Part shown: one piece after another, positions 43,144-50,505 of the stretch | How positions within the stretch are numbered: the stretch's first letter is position 1 | How the letters are laid out: each line of letters begins with the position of its first letter | From: Amycolatopsis marina | GTDB taxonomy: Bacteria > Actinomycetota > Actinomycetes > Mycobacteriales > Pseudonocardiaceae | DNA: 64,000 nt | Assembly: GCF_900111885.1 (NCBI RefSeq) | Contig: NZ_FOKG01000009.1 | Span: 241,241-305,240, forward strand | Direction of reading: 5' to 3' | Program-made: the position numbers and the translations under genes | Notes under the pieces: model-generated | The model's input: only the letters and a program-made list of their open reading frames with translations | Told to the model about the DNA's origin: nothing | The model's database searches: none

Positions 43144-43910
43144 CCTCGCCCGAGATGCACACGCTTGCGGGTGCTTTCGCCGTGGACGCGCTCGACGAGC
43201 ACGAGCGCGCCCGGTTCCAGCGGCATCTGAACGAGTGCGATTCCTGCAGGCAGGAGGTTCGGGAGCTGCGGGCCACCGCGGCCAAGCTGGGTCTCGCGGT
43301 GGCGGAGGACCCGCCACCGGAGCTCAAACAACGCGTCCTCGCCGAGGTCCGCGGCACCCGCCAGCAGCCGCCAGGGTCCGGACAGGACCCGGGGGAACGG
43401 TCGCGCCGGAGCGCGGGAGTGCCGCGCTGGATGATGGGGGTCGCGGCGGCCGCCGCGGTGGTCGGGCTCGCACTGGCCGGGGTGTTCGCCGGGATGACCC
43501 TGAGCACCCAGAACGAACTCACGGCCGCGCAGCAGCAGCTGGAACAGGCCAGGGAGCGGTACGAGCCCGTCGCCGACCTGCTGACCGCGCCGGATCTGCG
43601 CACGGTGCACAACTCGTCGTCCATCGGCGGCGCGGGCATCGTGCTGGCGTCGAAGTCGTTGGACCGGATGATGTTCATGGCCTCCGACCTGCCGGAACCT
43701 CCCGAGGGCCACGACTACGAACTGTGGCGGATCGACGGTTCGGAGACCCCGCGTTCGGCGGCGGTCTTCGGTCAGGGGTCGACGCCGCCCATCGTGTCCG
43801 ACGGCGTCGGTTCCACCGCGCTGATGGCGGTGACCGTGGAACCGGACGGTGGATCTCCCACCGGAGCGCCGACGACCTCGCCGATCCTGGTGCTCCCGCT
43901 GTCCGCCTGA
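43140..43910 (+). CDS. rskA: Anti-sigma-K factor, RskA-like
   Basis: 256 residues. The cytoplasmic zinc-type anti-sigma domain has His29, Cys33 and Cys36 (RHLNECDSC). A membrane helix (WMMGVAAAAAVVGLALAGVFAGMTL, about residues 98-122) leads to an extracytoplasmic RskA C-terminal domain (DLLTAPDLRTVHNSS, YELWRIDGSETPRSA). RskA holds SigK inactive until regulated membrane proteolysis frees it. The start overlaps the sigK stop. It is the last gene before the dcw cluster resumes. Confidence 0.9.
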   Translation: MTSPEMHTLAGAFAVDALDEHERARFQRHLNECDSCRQEVRELRATAAKLGLAVAEDPPPELKQRVLAEVRGTRQQPPGSGQDPGERSRRSAGVPRWMMGVAAAAAVVGLALAGVFAGMTLSTQNELTAAQQQLEQARERYEPVADLLTAPDLRTVHNSSSIGGAGIVLASKSLDRMMFMASDLPEPPEGHDYELWRIDGSETPRSAAVFGQGSTPPIVSDGVGSTALMAVTVEPDGGSPTGAPTTSPILVLPLSA

Positions 43911-44037
43911 GGCCGTCTCACGGGTCCGCTGAGGACGGACCGGAAACACCTTGTGGCAAAACATGTTCAGTGACACGCGGCGTGGCTGCTGGATTCGGGC
44001 GTTGCGGATGCCTACCGTCCTGCATCAACGTTGGTAG

Positions 44038-44106
44038 TTGACATAACTCTAAGCCTTGAGTTGAGGTTAAGGGTTTTGGCCGAGGGCACAGTTGCCGAGG
44101 GCACAG
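44038..44106 (+). promoter_or_regulatory. Probable ftsZ promoter and leader with a 13-bp direct repeat
   Basis: TTGACA (44038-44043) followed by TAACTCTAAGCCTTGAGTTGAGGTTAAGG resembles the conserved A+T-richer block found upstream of actinobacterial ftsZ. Just downstream GCCGAGGGCACAG is repeated at 44079-44091 and 44094-44106. A -10 box could not be fixed. The block supports independent transcription of ftsZ, needed because ftsQ is 10 kb away. Confidence 0.5.
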
Positions 44107-44169
44107 ATCGCTGGTCGGGTCACGGTCCAACGGGCAGTACGAACAACCACGATCAGGAAGGCGAACCCG

Positions 44170-45522
44170 ATGACGCCCCCGCACAACTATCTCGCGGTGA
44201 TCAAGGTCGTCGGTATCGGCGGCGGCGGCGTGAACGCCGTGAACCGGATGATCGAGGTCGGCCTGAAAGGCGTCGAGTTCATCGCGGTGAACACGGACGC
44301 GCAGGCGCTGCTGATGTCCGATGCCGACGTGAAGCTGGATATCGGCCGGGAGTTGACCCGCGGCCTCGGCGCAGGCGCGGCCCCGGAGGTGGGGCAGCGT
44401 GCCGCGGAGGACCACCGCGAGGAGATCGAAGAGGTCATCAAGGGCGCCGACATGGTGTTCGTGACCGCTGGCGAGGGTGGTGGCACCGGTACCGGTGGCG
44501 CCCCGGTCGTCGCGCAGATCGCGCGCAAGCTGGGCGCGCTCACCATAGGCGTCGTCACCAGGCCGTTCTCCTTCGAGGGCAAGCGCCGTGGCAAGCAGGC
44601 CGAGGACGGAATCCAGCAGCTGCGCAACGAGTGCGACACGCTGATCGTGATCCCGAACGACCGGCTGCTGCAGCTCGGCGACATCGGCGTGAGCCTGATG
44701 GACGCCTTCCGCTCGGCCGACGAGGTGCTGCTCTCCGGTGTGCAGGGCATCACCGACCTGATCACGACCCCGGGTCTGATCAACCTGGACTTCGCCGACG
44801 TGAAGAGCGTGATGTCCGGCGCGGGCAGTGCGCTCATGGGTATCGGCTCGGCCCGGGGCGAGGGGCGAGCCGTGCAGGCGGCCGAGAAGGCGATCAACTC
44901 ACCGCTGCTCGAGGCCTCCATGGACGGGGCGCACGGCGCGCTGCTGTCCATCGCGGGCGGTTCCGACCTCGGCCTGTTCGAGATCAACGAGGCCGCGTCG
45001 CTGGTGCAGGAGTCCGCGCACCCCGAGGCCAACATCATCTTCGGCACGATCATCGACGACTCCCTCGGTGACGAGGTGCGCGTGACGGTCATCGCCGCGG
45101 GCTTCGACGCCGGCGCGCCGACGCACAAGAAACTCGATCCGGCGGCGTTCGGGTCCCGCAACGGTTCCACGGCCTCGGCCGATTCGGGCCAGCCGGGCGG
45201 GTCCAACGGTTCCTCCGGGTCGTCCGGCTCGATGGGCGCGGGCGGGCAGCAGTCGCACGGCGCCGGAAGCCAGCAGCCGGTCTCCGGCGGCAACGGTTAT
45301 CCGTCGGCGGGGACGCAGCGTCCCCAGCCGCCGGTCGGCCAGTCGGGCAGCGGCTCGCACTCCGGCTCGCTGCCGCAACCCGGCACGGGGAGCAGGGGCT
45401 ACCCCGCCCCCCGGTCCGGTGGTCCGGTCGGTGGTCAGGGCAGCCTGCCCGGCCGTGCGGTGCCCGTCACCGACGACCCCTCCGACGACGACGTCGACGT
45501 CCCGCCCTTCATGCGCCGCTAG
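44170..45522 (+). CDS. ftsZ: Cell division GTPase FtsZ
   Basis: 450 residues from the ATG at 44170 (AGGAAGG in the leader). FtsZ is a tubulin homolog that forms the cytokinetic ring. VVGIGGGGVNAVNRMI opens the nucleotide fold, GGGTGTG at residues 103-109 is the tubulin signature, and the T7 loop has Asn205 and Asp207 (NLDFAD). After about residue 315 comes a Ser/Gly/Gln-rich linker of about 110 residues. The conserved C-terminal peptide DDDVDVPPFMRR would bind SepF, FtsW or FtsA-like partners. The frame is open upstream but that part is noncoding leader. Confidence 0.97.
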   Translation: MTPPHNYLAVIKVVGIGGGGVNAVNRMIEVGLKGVEFIAVNTDAQALLMSDADVKLDIGRELTRGLGAGAAPEVGQRAAEDHREEIEEVIKGADMVFVTAGEGGGTGTGGAPVVAQIARKLGALTIGVVTRPFSFEGKRRGKQAEDGIQQLRNECDTLIVIPNDRLLQLGDIGVSLMDAFRSADEVLLSGVQGITDLITTPGLINLDFADVKSVMSGAGSALMGIGSARGEGRAVQAAEKAINSPLLEASMDGAHGALLSIAGGSDLGLFEINEAASLVQESAHPEANIIFGTIIDDSLGDEVRVTVIAAGFDAGAPTHKKLDPAAFGSRNGSTASADSGQPGGSNGSSGSSGSMGAGGQQSHGAGSQQPVSGGNGYPSAGTQRPQPPVGQSGSGSHSGSLPQPGTGSRGYPAPRSGGPVGGQGSLPGRAVPVTDDPSDDDVDVPPFMRR

Positions 45523-45525
45523 GAG

Positions 45526-45671
45526 CGTCTGCAAGTACCCCCAAGCAAGATCAACACCGTCGCTAACCGCTACCAAGCTGGTGTCGGCTGGTAGTGGTCT
45601 TCTCGGTACGGTGCAGGTGCTTGGCAGTAGTTGTGCGTCGAGTTGATCAAGCTCGGTGGTACTTGCAGACG
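45526..45671. repeat. 146-bp element with 29-bp terminal inverted repeats between ftsZ and pgeF
   Basis: The arm at 45526-45554 (starting CGTCTGCAAGTACC) and the arm at 45643-45671 (ending GGTACTTGCAGACG) are inverted repeats identical at 25 of 29 positions, the outer 14 perfectly. The element starts four bases after the ftsZ stop and ends 14 bases before the pgeF ribosome site. Its ends differ from those of the 6.7, 14.8 and 25.0 kb elements, so it is a separate type. It could fold into a long-stemmed RNA separating ftsZ from pgeF. Confidence 0.7.
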
Positions 45672-45696
45672 TAGTTACCCCGCTGGGAGGCGAGCG

Positions 45697-46407
45697 TTGC
45701 GGATTCGTCGGGTGGTCACGACCAGGGATGGGGGCGTGTCGCGCCCGCCCTTCGACAGCTTCAACCTCGGTGACCACGTCGGCGACGACCCGGCTGCCGT
45801 CGCCGCGAACCGCCGCAGGCTCGCCGCGGAACTCGGGCTCGCGGAGGACCGGGTGGCCTGGATGGAGCAGGTGCACGGCCGCACGGTCACGTTCGTCGGC
45901 GGCGAGGACTGGACGCCAGGCGCTGTGGCGGAGGCCACCGATGCGCTGGTCACCGCCACCCCTGGCCTCGCGGTAGCCGTACTTGTCGCCGACTGCGTGC
46001 CGCTCCTGCTCAGCGACCCCGAAGCCGGAGTCGTCGCGGCGGTACACGCCGGACGGGTCGGTGCGCGAATCGGCGTCGTTCCGGCCACGCTCGAGGCGAT
46101 GCGGACGGCGGGCGCTGAACCGCACCGCATGGAAGCCCTGCTGGGACCGGCGATCTGCGGCGAGTGCTACGAGGTGCCGAAGTCGATGGCCGACGACGTG
46201 GAGGCATATCTGCCGGGGAGTGCCTGCCGCAGCCGGTCCGGTTCCGCCGGTGTCGACCTGCGCGCCGGGCTGTGGCGGCAACTCGCGGACGCCGGTGTCG
46301 GCAAGATCGGGCTCGACCCGCGCTGCACTGCCGAGGACCAGACGCTGTTCAGCTACCGCAGGCAGAACCGGACCGGCCGGATCGCCGCCGTCACCTGGAT
46401 CGAGTAG
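45697..46407 (+). CDS. pgeF: Laccase-domain protein PgeF (YfiH family)
   Basis: 236 residues from the TTG at 45697, which has GGGAGG six bases upstream; the longer frame runs into the inverted-repeat element and is rejected. The family motifs are WMEQVHGRTV, LVADCVPLLLSDPEAGVVAAVHAGRVGA, GPAICGECYEVP, and a C-terminal FSYRRQNRTGR. PgeF/YfiH clears mis-incorporated L-Ser from UDP-MurNAc in E. coli; some members also have purine nucleoside phosphorylase activity. In the usual AGWRG motif this protein has HAGRVGA, a variation at the Trp position. Confidence 0.92.
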   Translation: MRIRRVVTTRDGGVSRPPFDSFNLGDHVGDDPAAVAANRRRLAAELGLAEDRVAWMEQVHGRTVTFVGGEDWTPGAVAEATDALVTATPGLAVAVLVADCVPLLLSDPEAGVVAAVHAGRVGARIGVVPATLEAMRTAGAEPHRMEALLGPAICGECYEVPKSMADDVEAYLPGSACRSRSGSAGVDLRAGLWRQLADAGVGKIGLDPRCTAEDQTLFSYRRQNRTGRIAAVTWIE

Positions 46408-46416
46408 GCGTTGGGT

Positions 46417-47151
46417 ATGGACCTCGCAGAACGCAGAACCGAGCTCGCGGAGTCGCTCGCCGAAGTCCGGGACCGCGTCGGCCGTGCCTGCGTGGCAGCT
46501 GGCCGGGCACCCGGCGAGGTACGCCTGCTCGCCGTCACCAAGACCTTTCCCGCCGCCGACGCAGCCCTGCTCACCGACCTCGGCGTGACCGAACTCGCGG
46601 AGAACCGCGACCAGGAGGCCGCGGGAAAGGTGCGCGAGGTGGCGGATCTCCGGCCGGCCGCCGGCATCCGTTGGCACATGGTGGGCAGGCTGCAGCGCAA
46701 CAAGGCCCGCTCGGTGGCGCGCTGGGCGGCCGAGGTCCAGTCGGTCGACTCGCTCCGCCTCGCGGAGGCACTCGGCAGGGCCGCGGGAAACGCCAGGGAT
46801 GCGGGCGAGCGGCAGCAACCGCTGGACGTGCTGCTGCAGGTGAGCCTGGACGAGGATCCGGCGCGCGGCGGCTGCCCGATCGAGGAGCTCGACGAGCTCG
46901 CCGAGGGTGTCGCCCGGACGGGTGATCTACGGCTTCGTGGCCTGATGGCCGTCGCGCCGCTCGGCGTCGACCCCAGATCGGCATTCGACCGTCTCGCCGC
47001 CGCCGCTGAGAGACTGCGTCGTGACCACCAGGAGGCCACTGAGCTGTCCGCGGGCATGAGCGGCGATCTCGAAGCCGCCATCGCGCGAGGGTCGACCTGT
47101 GTGCGTGTCGGAACCGCATTGCTCGGTGGTCGCGGTTTAGCCTCGCCATAA
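46417..47151 (+). CDS. PLP homeostasis protein, YggS/YlmE family
   Basis: 244 residues, single-domain PLP-binding TIM barrel. The PLP lysine is in LLAVTKTFP. LAENRDQEAAGK, WHMVGRLQRNKAR and a C-terminal VRVGTALLG phosphate-binding loop follow. The protein buffers pyridoxal phosphate and lies between pgeF and sepF in most actinobacteria. The ATG at 46417 is used; a TTG at 46411 would add two residues. Confidence 0.93.
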   Translation: MDLAERRTELAESLAEVRDRVGRACVAAGRAPGEVRLLAVTKTFPAADAALLTDLGVTELAENRDQEAAGKVREVADLRPAAGIRWHMVGRLQRNKARSVARWAAEVQSVDSLRLAEALGRAAGNARDAGERQQPLDVLLQVSLDEDPARGGCPIEELDELAEGVARTGDLRLRGLMAVAPLGVDPRSAFDRLAAAAERLRRDHQEATELSAGMSGDLEAAIARGSTCVRVGTALLGGRGLASP

Positions 47152-47355
47152 GTCGTTCACCCGGCGGCGTGGGTTCGTGTGACTTAGCGTCAGGGTGGGC
47201 GTTCCCGCAGGGCACCAAATGCCGTGTTGCTCCGTCAAAGGGTGAGGCGGGGACGCGGCGCGAGGTGCGCCGTCGGCAGGCCGGGAGGCACTGAGCGTTG
47301 AACGCCCAGCGCGGTGCGGCCCCGCCGGCGAGTGAGGCGAGAACGAGGGAGAGGC

Positions 47356-47997
47356 ATGAGCGCACTGCAGAAGCTGAAGGCTTACTTCGGCATGGTGCCG
47401 GCCGACGATGACGGCTACGACGGCTATCACACCGACGACGACTACCGCCGTGGCTACCCCGACGAGGACGAGTTCGACGCCTACGAGGAGCCGCTCACCC
47501 GCCCTCGCTCCCGTGGGCGGTATCACACGATGGATGACTACGACGACCTGCCACCCGCCCCGTACGGGCGGACGCGCGGTGCGGCTCCCGCGGAGCCCGC
47601 CGTGCAGGGCGCGCTGGCTGTGGACCGGATGGATCGCAGGCCCGAGCCGGTGGCCCGGCTGCGCCCTGTCCCGGAACAGACCAGGACGCCCGCCCGCGAC
47701 CCGCTGAGCCGGATCACCACCCTGCACCCGACGAGCTACGCCGAGGCCAGGGGCATCGGGGAGGCCTACCGAGACGGCATCCCGGTGATCATGAACCTGA
47801 CCGAGATGGAGAACGCCGACGCGAAGCGGCTGGTCGATTTCGCGGCGGGACTGGCCTTCGCCCTGCGCGGCTCCATGGACAAGGTCACCAACAAGGTGTT
47901 CTTGCTCTCACCGCCGGATGTGGACGTGACGGCCGAGGACCGCAGGCGGATCGCCGAGGGCGGACTCTTCCTTCGTCACTCCGACCGCTCCTTCTGA
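47356..47997 (+). CDS. sepF: Cell division protein SepF
   Basis: 213 residues from the ATG at 47356 (GGGAG ahead). The N-terminal amphipathic membrane-binding helix is SALQKLKAYFGMV. A Tyr/Asp-rich acidic linker of about 75 residues follows. The SepF core begins near ITTLHPTSYAEARGIGEAYRDGIPVIMNLTEM and ends with RRRIAEGGLFLRHSD. SepF anchors FtsZ to the membrane in actinobacteria, which lack FtsA. A 204-bp gap upstream has no gene and may hold its promoter. Confidence 0.95.
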   Translation: MSALQKLKAYFGMVPADDDGYDGYHTDDDYRRGYPDEDEFDAYEEPLTRPRSRGRYHTMDDYDDLPPAPYGRTRGAAPAEPAVQGALAVDRMDRRPEPVARLRPVPEQTRTPARDPLSRITTLHPTSYAEARGIGEAYRDGIPVIMNLTEMENADAKRLVDFAAGLAFALRGSMDKVTNKVFLLSPPDVDVTAEDRRRIAEGGLFLRHSDRSF

Positions 47998-48014
47998 CGG
48001 GGGCATGTGGCAGA

Positions 48015-48308
48015 GTGAACGGCGTGGATGCGGTTCGGATTGTCTTCTACTACGTGCTCTTCGCCTTCTGGCTCCTGCTCACGGCGCGAATCGTCGTGGA
48101 GCTGGTACGGGCGTTCGCGCGTGAGTGGCGACCTGCGGGAGGGGTTGCGGTGACGCTGGAGAGCATCTACACAATGACGGACCCACCGGTCCGTCTGGTC
48201 CGGCGGATCATTCCGATGGTGCGAATCGGCGGCGTCGGGCTGGACTTATCGATTATGGTGCTGCTGTTGGTTGTGTTCATACTGATGCAACTGGCATATC
48301 CCGGGTAA
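48015..48308 (+). CDS. YggT-family membrane protein
   Basis: 97 residues with two hydrophobic segments (IVFYYVLFAFWLLLTARIVVELV and GLDLSIMVLLLVVFILMQLAYP) joined by the conserved YTMTDPPVRLVRRIIPMVRIGG. YggT proteins lie between sepF and wag31 in actinobacteria and are thought to help growth-zone membrane organisation. The GTG at 48015 is tentative; a GTG at 48024 is also possible. Confidence 0.9.
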   Translation: MNGVDAVRIVFYYVLFAFWLLLTARIVVELVRAFAREWRPAGGVAVTLESIYTMTDPPVRLVRRIIPMVRIGGVGLDLSIMVLLLVVFILMQLAYPG

Positions 48309-48356
48309 CGGGGACCCAGGATGTCCGGCAGGCCATGGAGTGCGTGAGGTGATCTG

Positions 48357-49235
48357 ATGTCGTTGACCCCTGCTGACGTGCATAATGTCGCGTTCAGCAA
48401 GCCTCCAATCGGCAAGCGGGGCTACAACGAGGACGAGGTAGATGCGTTCCTCGACTTGGTGGAGACCGAGCTTGCGCGGTTGATTGAGGACAATAACGAG
48501 CTGCGCCAGCAGGTCGAACAGCTCGATGCGGAGTTGGAATCAACCCGTGGCGAGCTGGAGACCGCGAAGGCCGGAGCAGGCTCCGCGCCACAGGCGGCGC
48601 CGGTGCGAGAGGAGCCACCGCGCAGGTTGGCCCCCGTTCCACCGCCGACGTCGGCGATGGAGCAGACCCAGTCCCACGCGGGCCTGATGGGCGACAACGG
48701 TGAGCCCAACGTTCAGGCCGCGAAGGTGCTGGGGCTCGCCCAGGAGATGGCCGACCGGCTGACCGCCGAGGCCAAGACCGAGTCCGACGGGATGCTGGCC
48801 GAGGCCCGCACCAAGTCGGAGCAGTTGCTCTCCGACGCCCGGTCGAAGTCGGACTCCATGGTCAACGAGGCCCGCACGCGGGCGGAGACCATGCTGAACG
48901 ACGCTCGGACCAGGGCGGAGACCCTGGAGCGTCAGGCGCGGGACAAGGCCACCACGCTCGAGCGTGAGGCCCAGCGCAAGTACACCGAGACAATGAACAA
49001 CATGAACAGCGAGAAGAGTGCGCTGGGCAAGAAGATCGAGGAGTTGCGCACGATAGAGCGGGAGTACCGCACTCGGCTGCGCGGATTCCTCGAGTCACAG
49101 CTCAGGGAACTCGACGACCGAGGATCGGCTGCTCCGTCGTCCGCCTCCGCAGGCTCCGGCCAGTCCGGTAGCGGCGGCACCGGGGGCAACAGCGGTCAGG
49201 GCTACTCGTTCGGTCCACGGGCCGAGGCAGGCTAG
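48357..49235 (+). CDS. wag31: Polar growth protein DivIVA (Wag31)
   Basis: 292 residues. The conserved N-terminal membrane-binding domain (LTPADVHNVAFSKPPIGKRGYNEDEVDAFLDLVETEL) leads into a coiled coil. After a Pro/Ala-rich linker comes a second, long coiled coil with repeated EARTKSEQLLSDARSKSDS and EARTRAETMLNDARTRAET units. The tail is Ser/Gly-rich. Wag31 marks poles and directs apical cell wall growth. The ribosome site GAGGTGATC is strong. A hairpin terminator about 100 bases downstream ends the cluster. Confidence 0.96.
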   Translation: MSLTPADVHNVAFSKPPIGKRGYNEDEVDAFLDLVETELARLIEDNNELRQQVEQLDAELESTRGELETAKAGAGSAPQAAPVREEPPRRLAPVPPPTSAMEQTQSHAGLMGDNGEPNVQAAKVLGLAQEMADRLTAEAKTESDGMLAEARTKSEQLLSDARSKSDSMVNEARTRAETMLNDARTRAETLERQARDKATTLEREAQRKYTETMNNMNSEKSALGKKIEELRTIEREYRTRLRGFLESQLRELDDRGSAAPSSASAGSGQSGSGGTGGNSGQGYSFGPRAEAG

Positions 49236-49331
49236 AACCACCGCCCGCCCCGTTGGGCCGGTCCAGCCAGCGCGTGTCTCCCCATCCCCACGGACATCAG
49301 ACACGCACCTGCCCGGCAGTAGTCACCAGCT

Positions 49332-49371
49332 CAACGGTTCCGTCCTCTCGAAGGAGAGGGCGGAACCGTTG
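49332..49371. terminator. Hairpin terminator after wag31
   Basis: CAACGGTTCCGTCCTCTC (49332-49349) and GAGAGGGCGGAACCGTTG (49354-49371) form an 18-bp stem with one G-T position and a 4-base loop, followed by a short T-containing tail. It marks the end of the ftsZ-wag31 transcription unit. Confidence 0.85.
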
Positions 49372-49445
49372 TTGCGTGGGTGGACGCACCGTGGGTGAAG
49401 CTTGCCCACCTCGGCGTCGTGCCCGGACCCGTGATGTAATTCAGC

Positions 49446-50171
49446 GTGCTCTACATCGTCCTGATCCTGGTGCTGGCCGCCCTTGCCGGTGTGGTCACGG
49501 CCCTCATCACCGCGAACTCGCTGTGGGCGTGGATCTCCATCGGTCTTTCCGTGCTCGCGGGCATCGTCCTGCTCGTCGACTTCGTCCGCAGGCGTTCCGC
49601 GGCGCAGGAGTCCCCGGCGGAACCTGCCGAGAACGAGCGGGCAGCGCACACCACGGAGCCGGAAAAGGCGGAGGGCGACGCCGGGAAGCCGGAGAGCCCT
49701 GAGGAGTCGGCCGACGACGAGTCGAGCCCGGCCACCGAGACGAACACGCCAGCCGCTTCGGTCACGGACGGCGAAAGCGAGCCGGCCGTCGCGGACCCCG
49801 CGGCCGAGACTCCCGCCACCCCGACCGCGATGCTCCCGGCCACGGGCGAGTTGAGCGCGGACGAGGCGGACGCGGGCAAGGAGGCCACATCCGCCGAACC
49901 GCGGGCCAGGACGGATGCCGTCCCCGGCGAGGAGGAGACGGACGCGGCGGACCTGCTGATCGTCGCCGAACTCGACGTCGAAGTGGTGGTTGTCGACGAG
50001 TACCCGCGCTACCACCTCACCGACTGTGGCTGGTTGGCCGATCGCGACACGATCCCCATCGAGGTGGCCGAGGCGCGTGAACTCGGTTTCACCCCCTGCG
50101 CCCGCTGCGGCCCGGACGCGGTCCTCGCGGCGGCGCACCGGCGTAAGGGAAAGTCGCGCGCCGATCGCTGA
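49446..50171 (+). CDS. Membrane protein with acidic linker and C-terminal cysteine motif, unknown function
   Basis: 241 residues. Two N-terminal membrane segments (YIVLILVLAALAGVVTALITA and WISIGLSVLAGIVLLVDFV) precede a highly acidic, low-complexity linker of about 110 residues (Glu, Ala, Pro, Thr, Ser). The C-terminal domain of about 60 residues reads VVVDEYPRYHLTDCGWL then FTPCARCGP. Three cysteines and a His suggest a zinc or redox site. It lies between wag31 and ileS and starts at a GTG. No family function is known to me. Confidence 0.8.
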   Translation: MLYIVLILVLAALAGVVTALITANSLWAWISIGLSVLAGIVLLVDFVRRRSAAQESPAEPAENERAAHTTEPEKAEGDAGKPESPEESADDESSPATETNTPAASVTDGESEPAVADPAAETPATPTAMLPATGELSADEADAGKEATSAEPRARTDAVPGEEETDAADLLIVAELDVEVVVVDEYPRYHLTDCGWLADRDTIPIEVAEARELGFTPCARCGPDAVLAAAHRRKGKSRADR

Positions 50172-50221
50172 TCCGCACCGCGTGTGCCGCTCCGTAACCG
50201 GATGGAGTCGGCCCAAGGCGG

Positions 50222-50500
50222 TCGGCTAACCTGGACGAACACGGCGTTGATCCGGCCATCACCGGGGAGCCTCCGGAAGAACGGGCGGCACGCTGCCGCA
50301 GTAGAGCCGCCTCAGTAGAACCGGACGGGAACGGCCCGTGACAGCCGTCGAACGAGTGGCCCTCGAGCCCGGTCGGCAGACCGGCGTGGGGGCAAACGGG
50401 GTGGTACCGCGGGAACGATCGCCCGATGGCGACGTTGTCGTCCCCGTGTGGAGTGCCGGTGTGAGCCGGTGATCCGTACGAGAGACGAACCGCGAGGAGC
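50222..50500 (+). promoter_or_regulatory. T-box riboswitch controlling ileS
   Basis: The 334-bp gap before ileS holds a T-box leader. The T-box core TGGTACCGCG is at 50402-50411, where TGGT would pair with the NCCA end of uncharged tRNA-Ile. An ATC isoleucine specifier triplet at 50258-50260 sits in CCGGCCATCACCGG, the stem I region. The ribosome site GAGGAG at 50494-50499 lies six bases before the ATG and could be sequestered by the 3' part. No terminator stem with a U-tract is seen, consistent with translational control as known for actinobacterial ileS T-boxes. Confidence 0.9.
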
Positions 50501-50505
50501 GCCCG

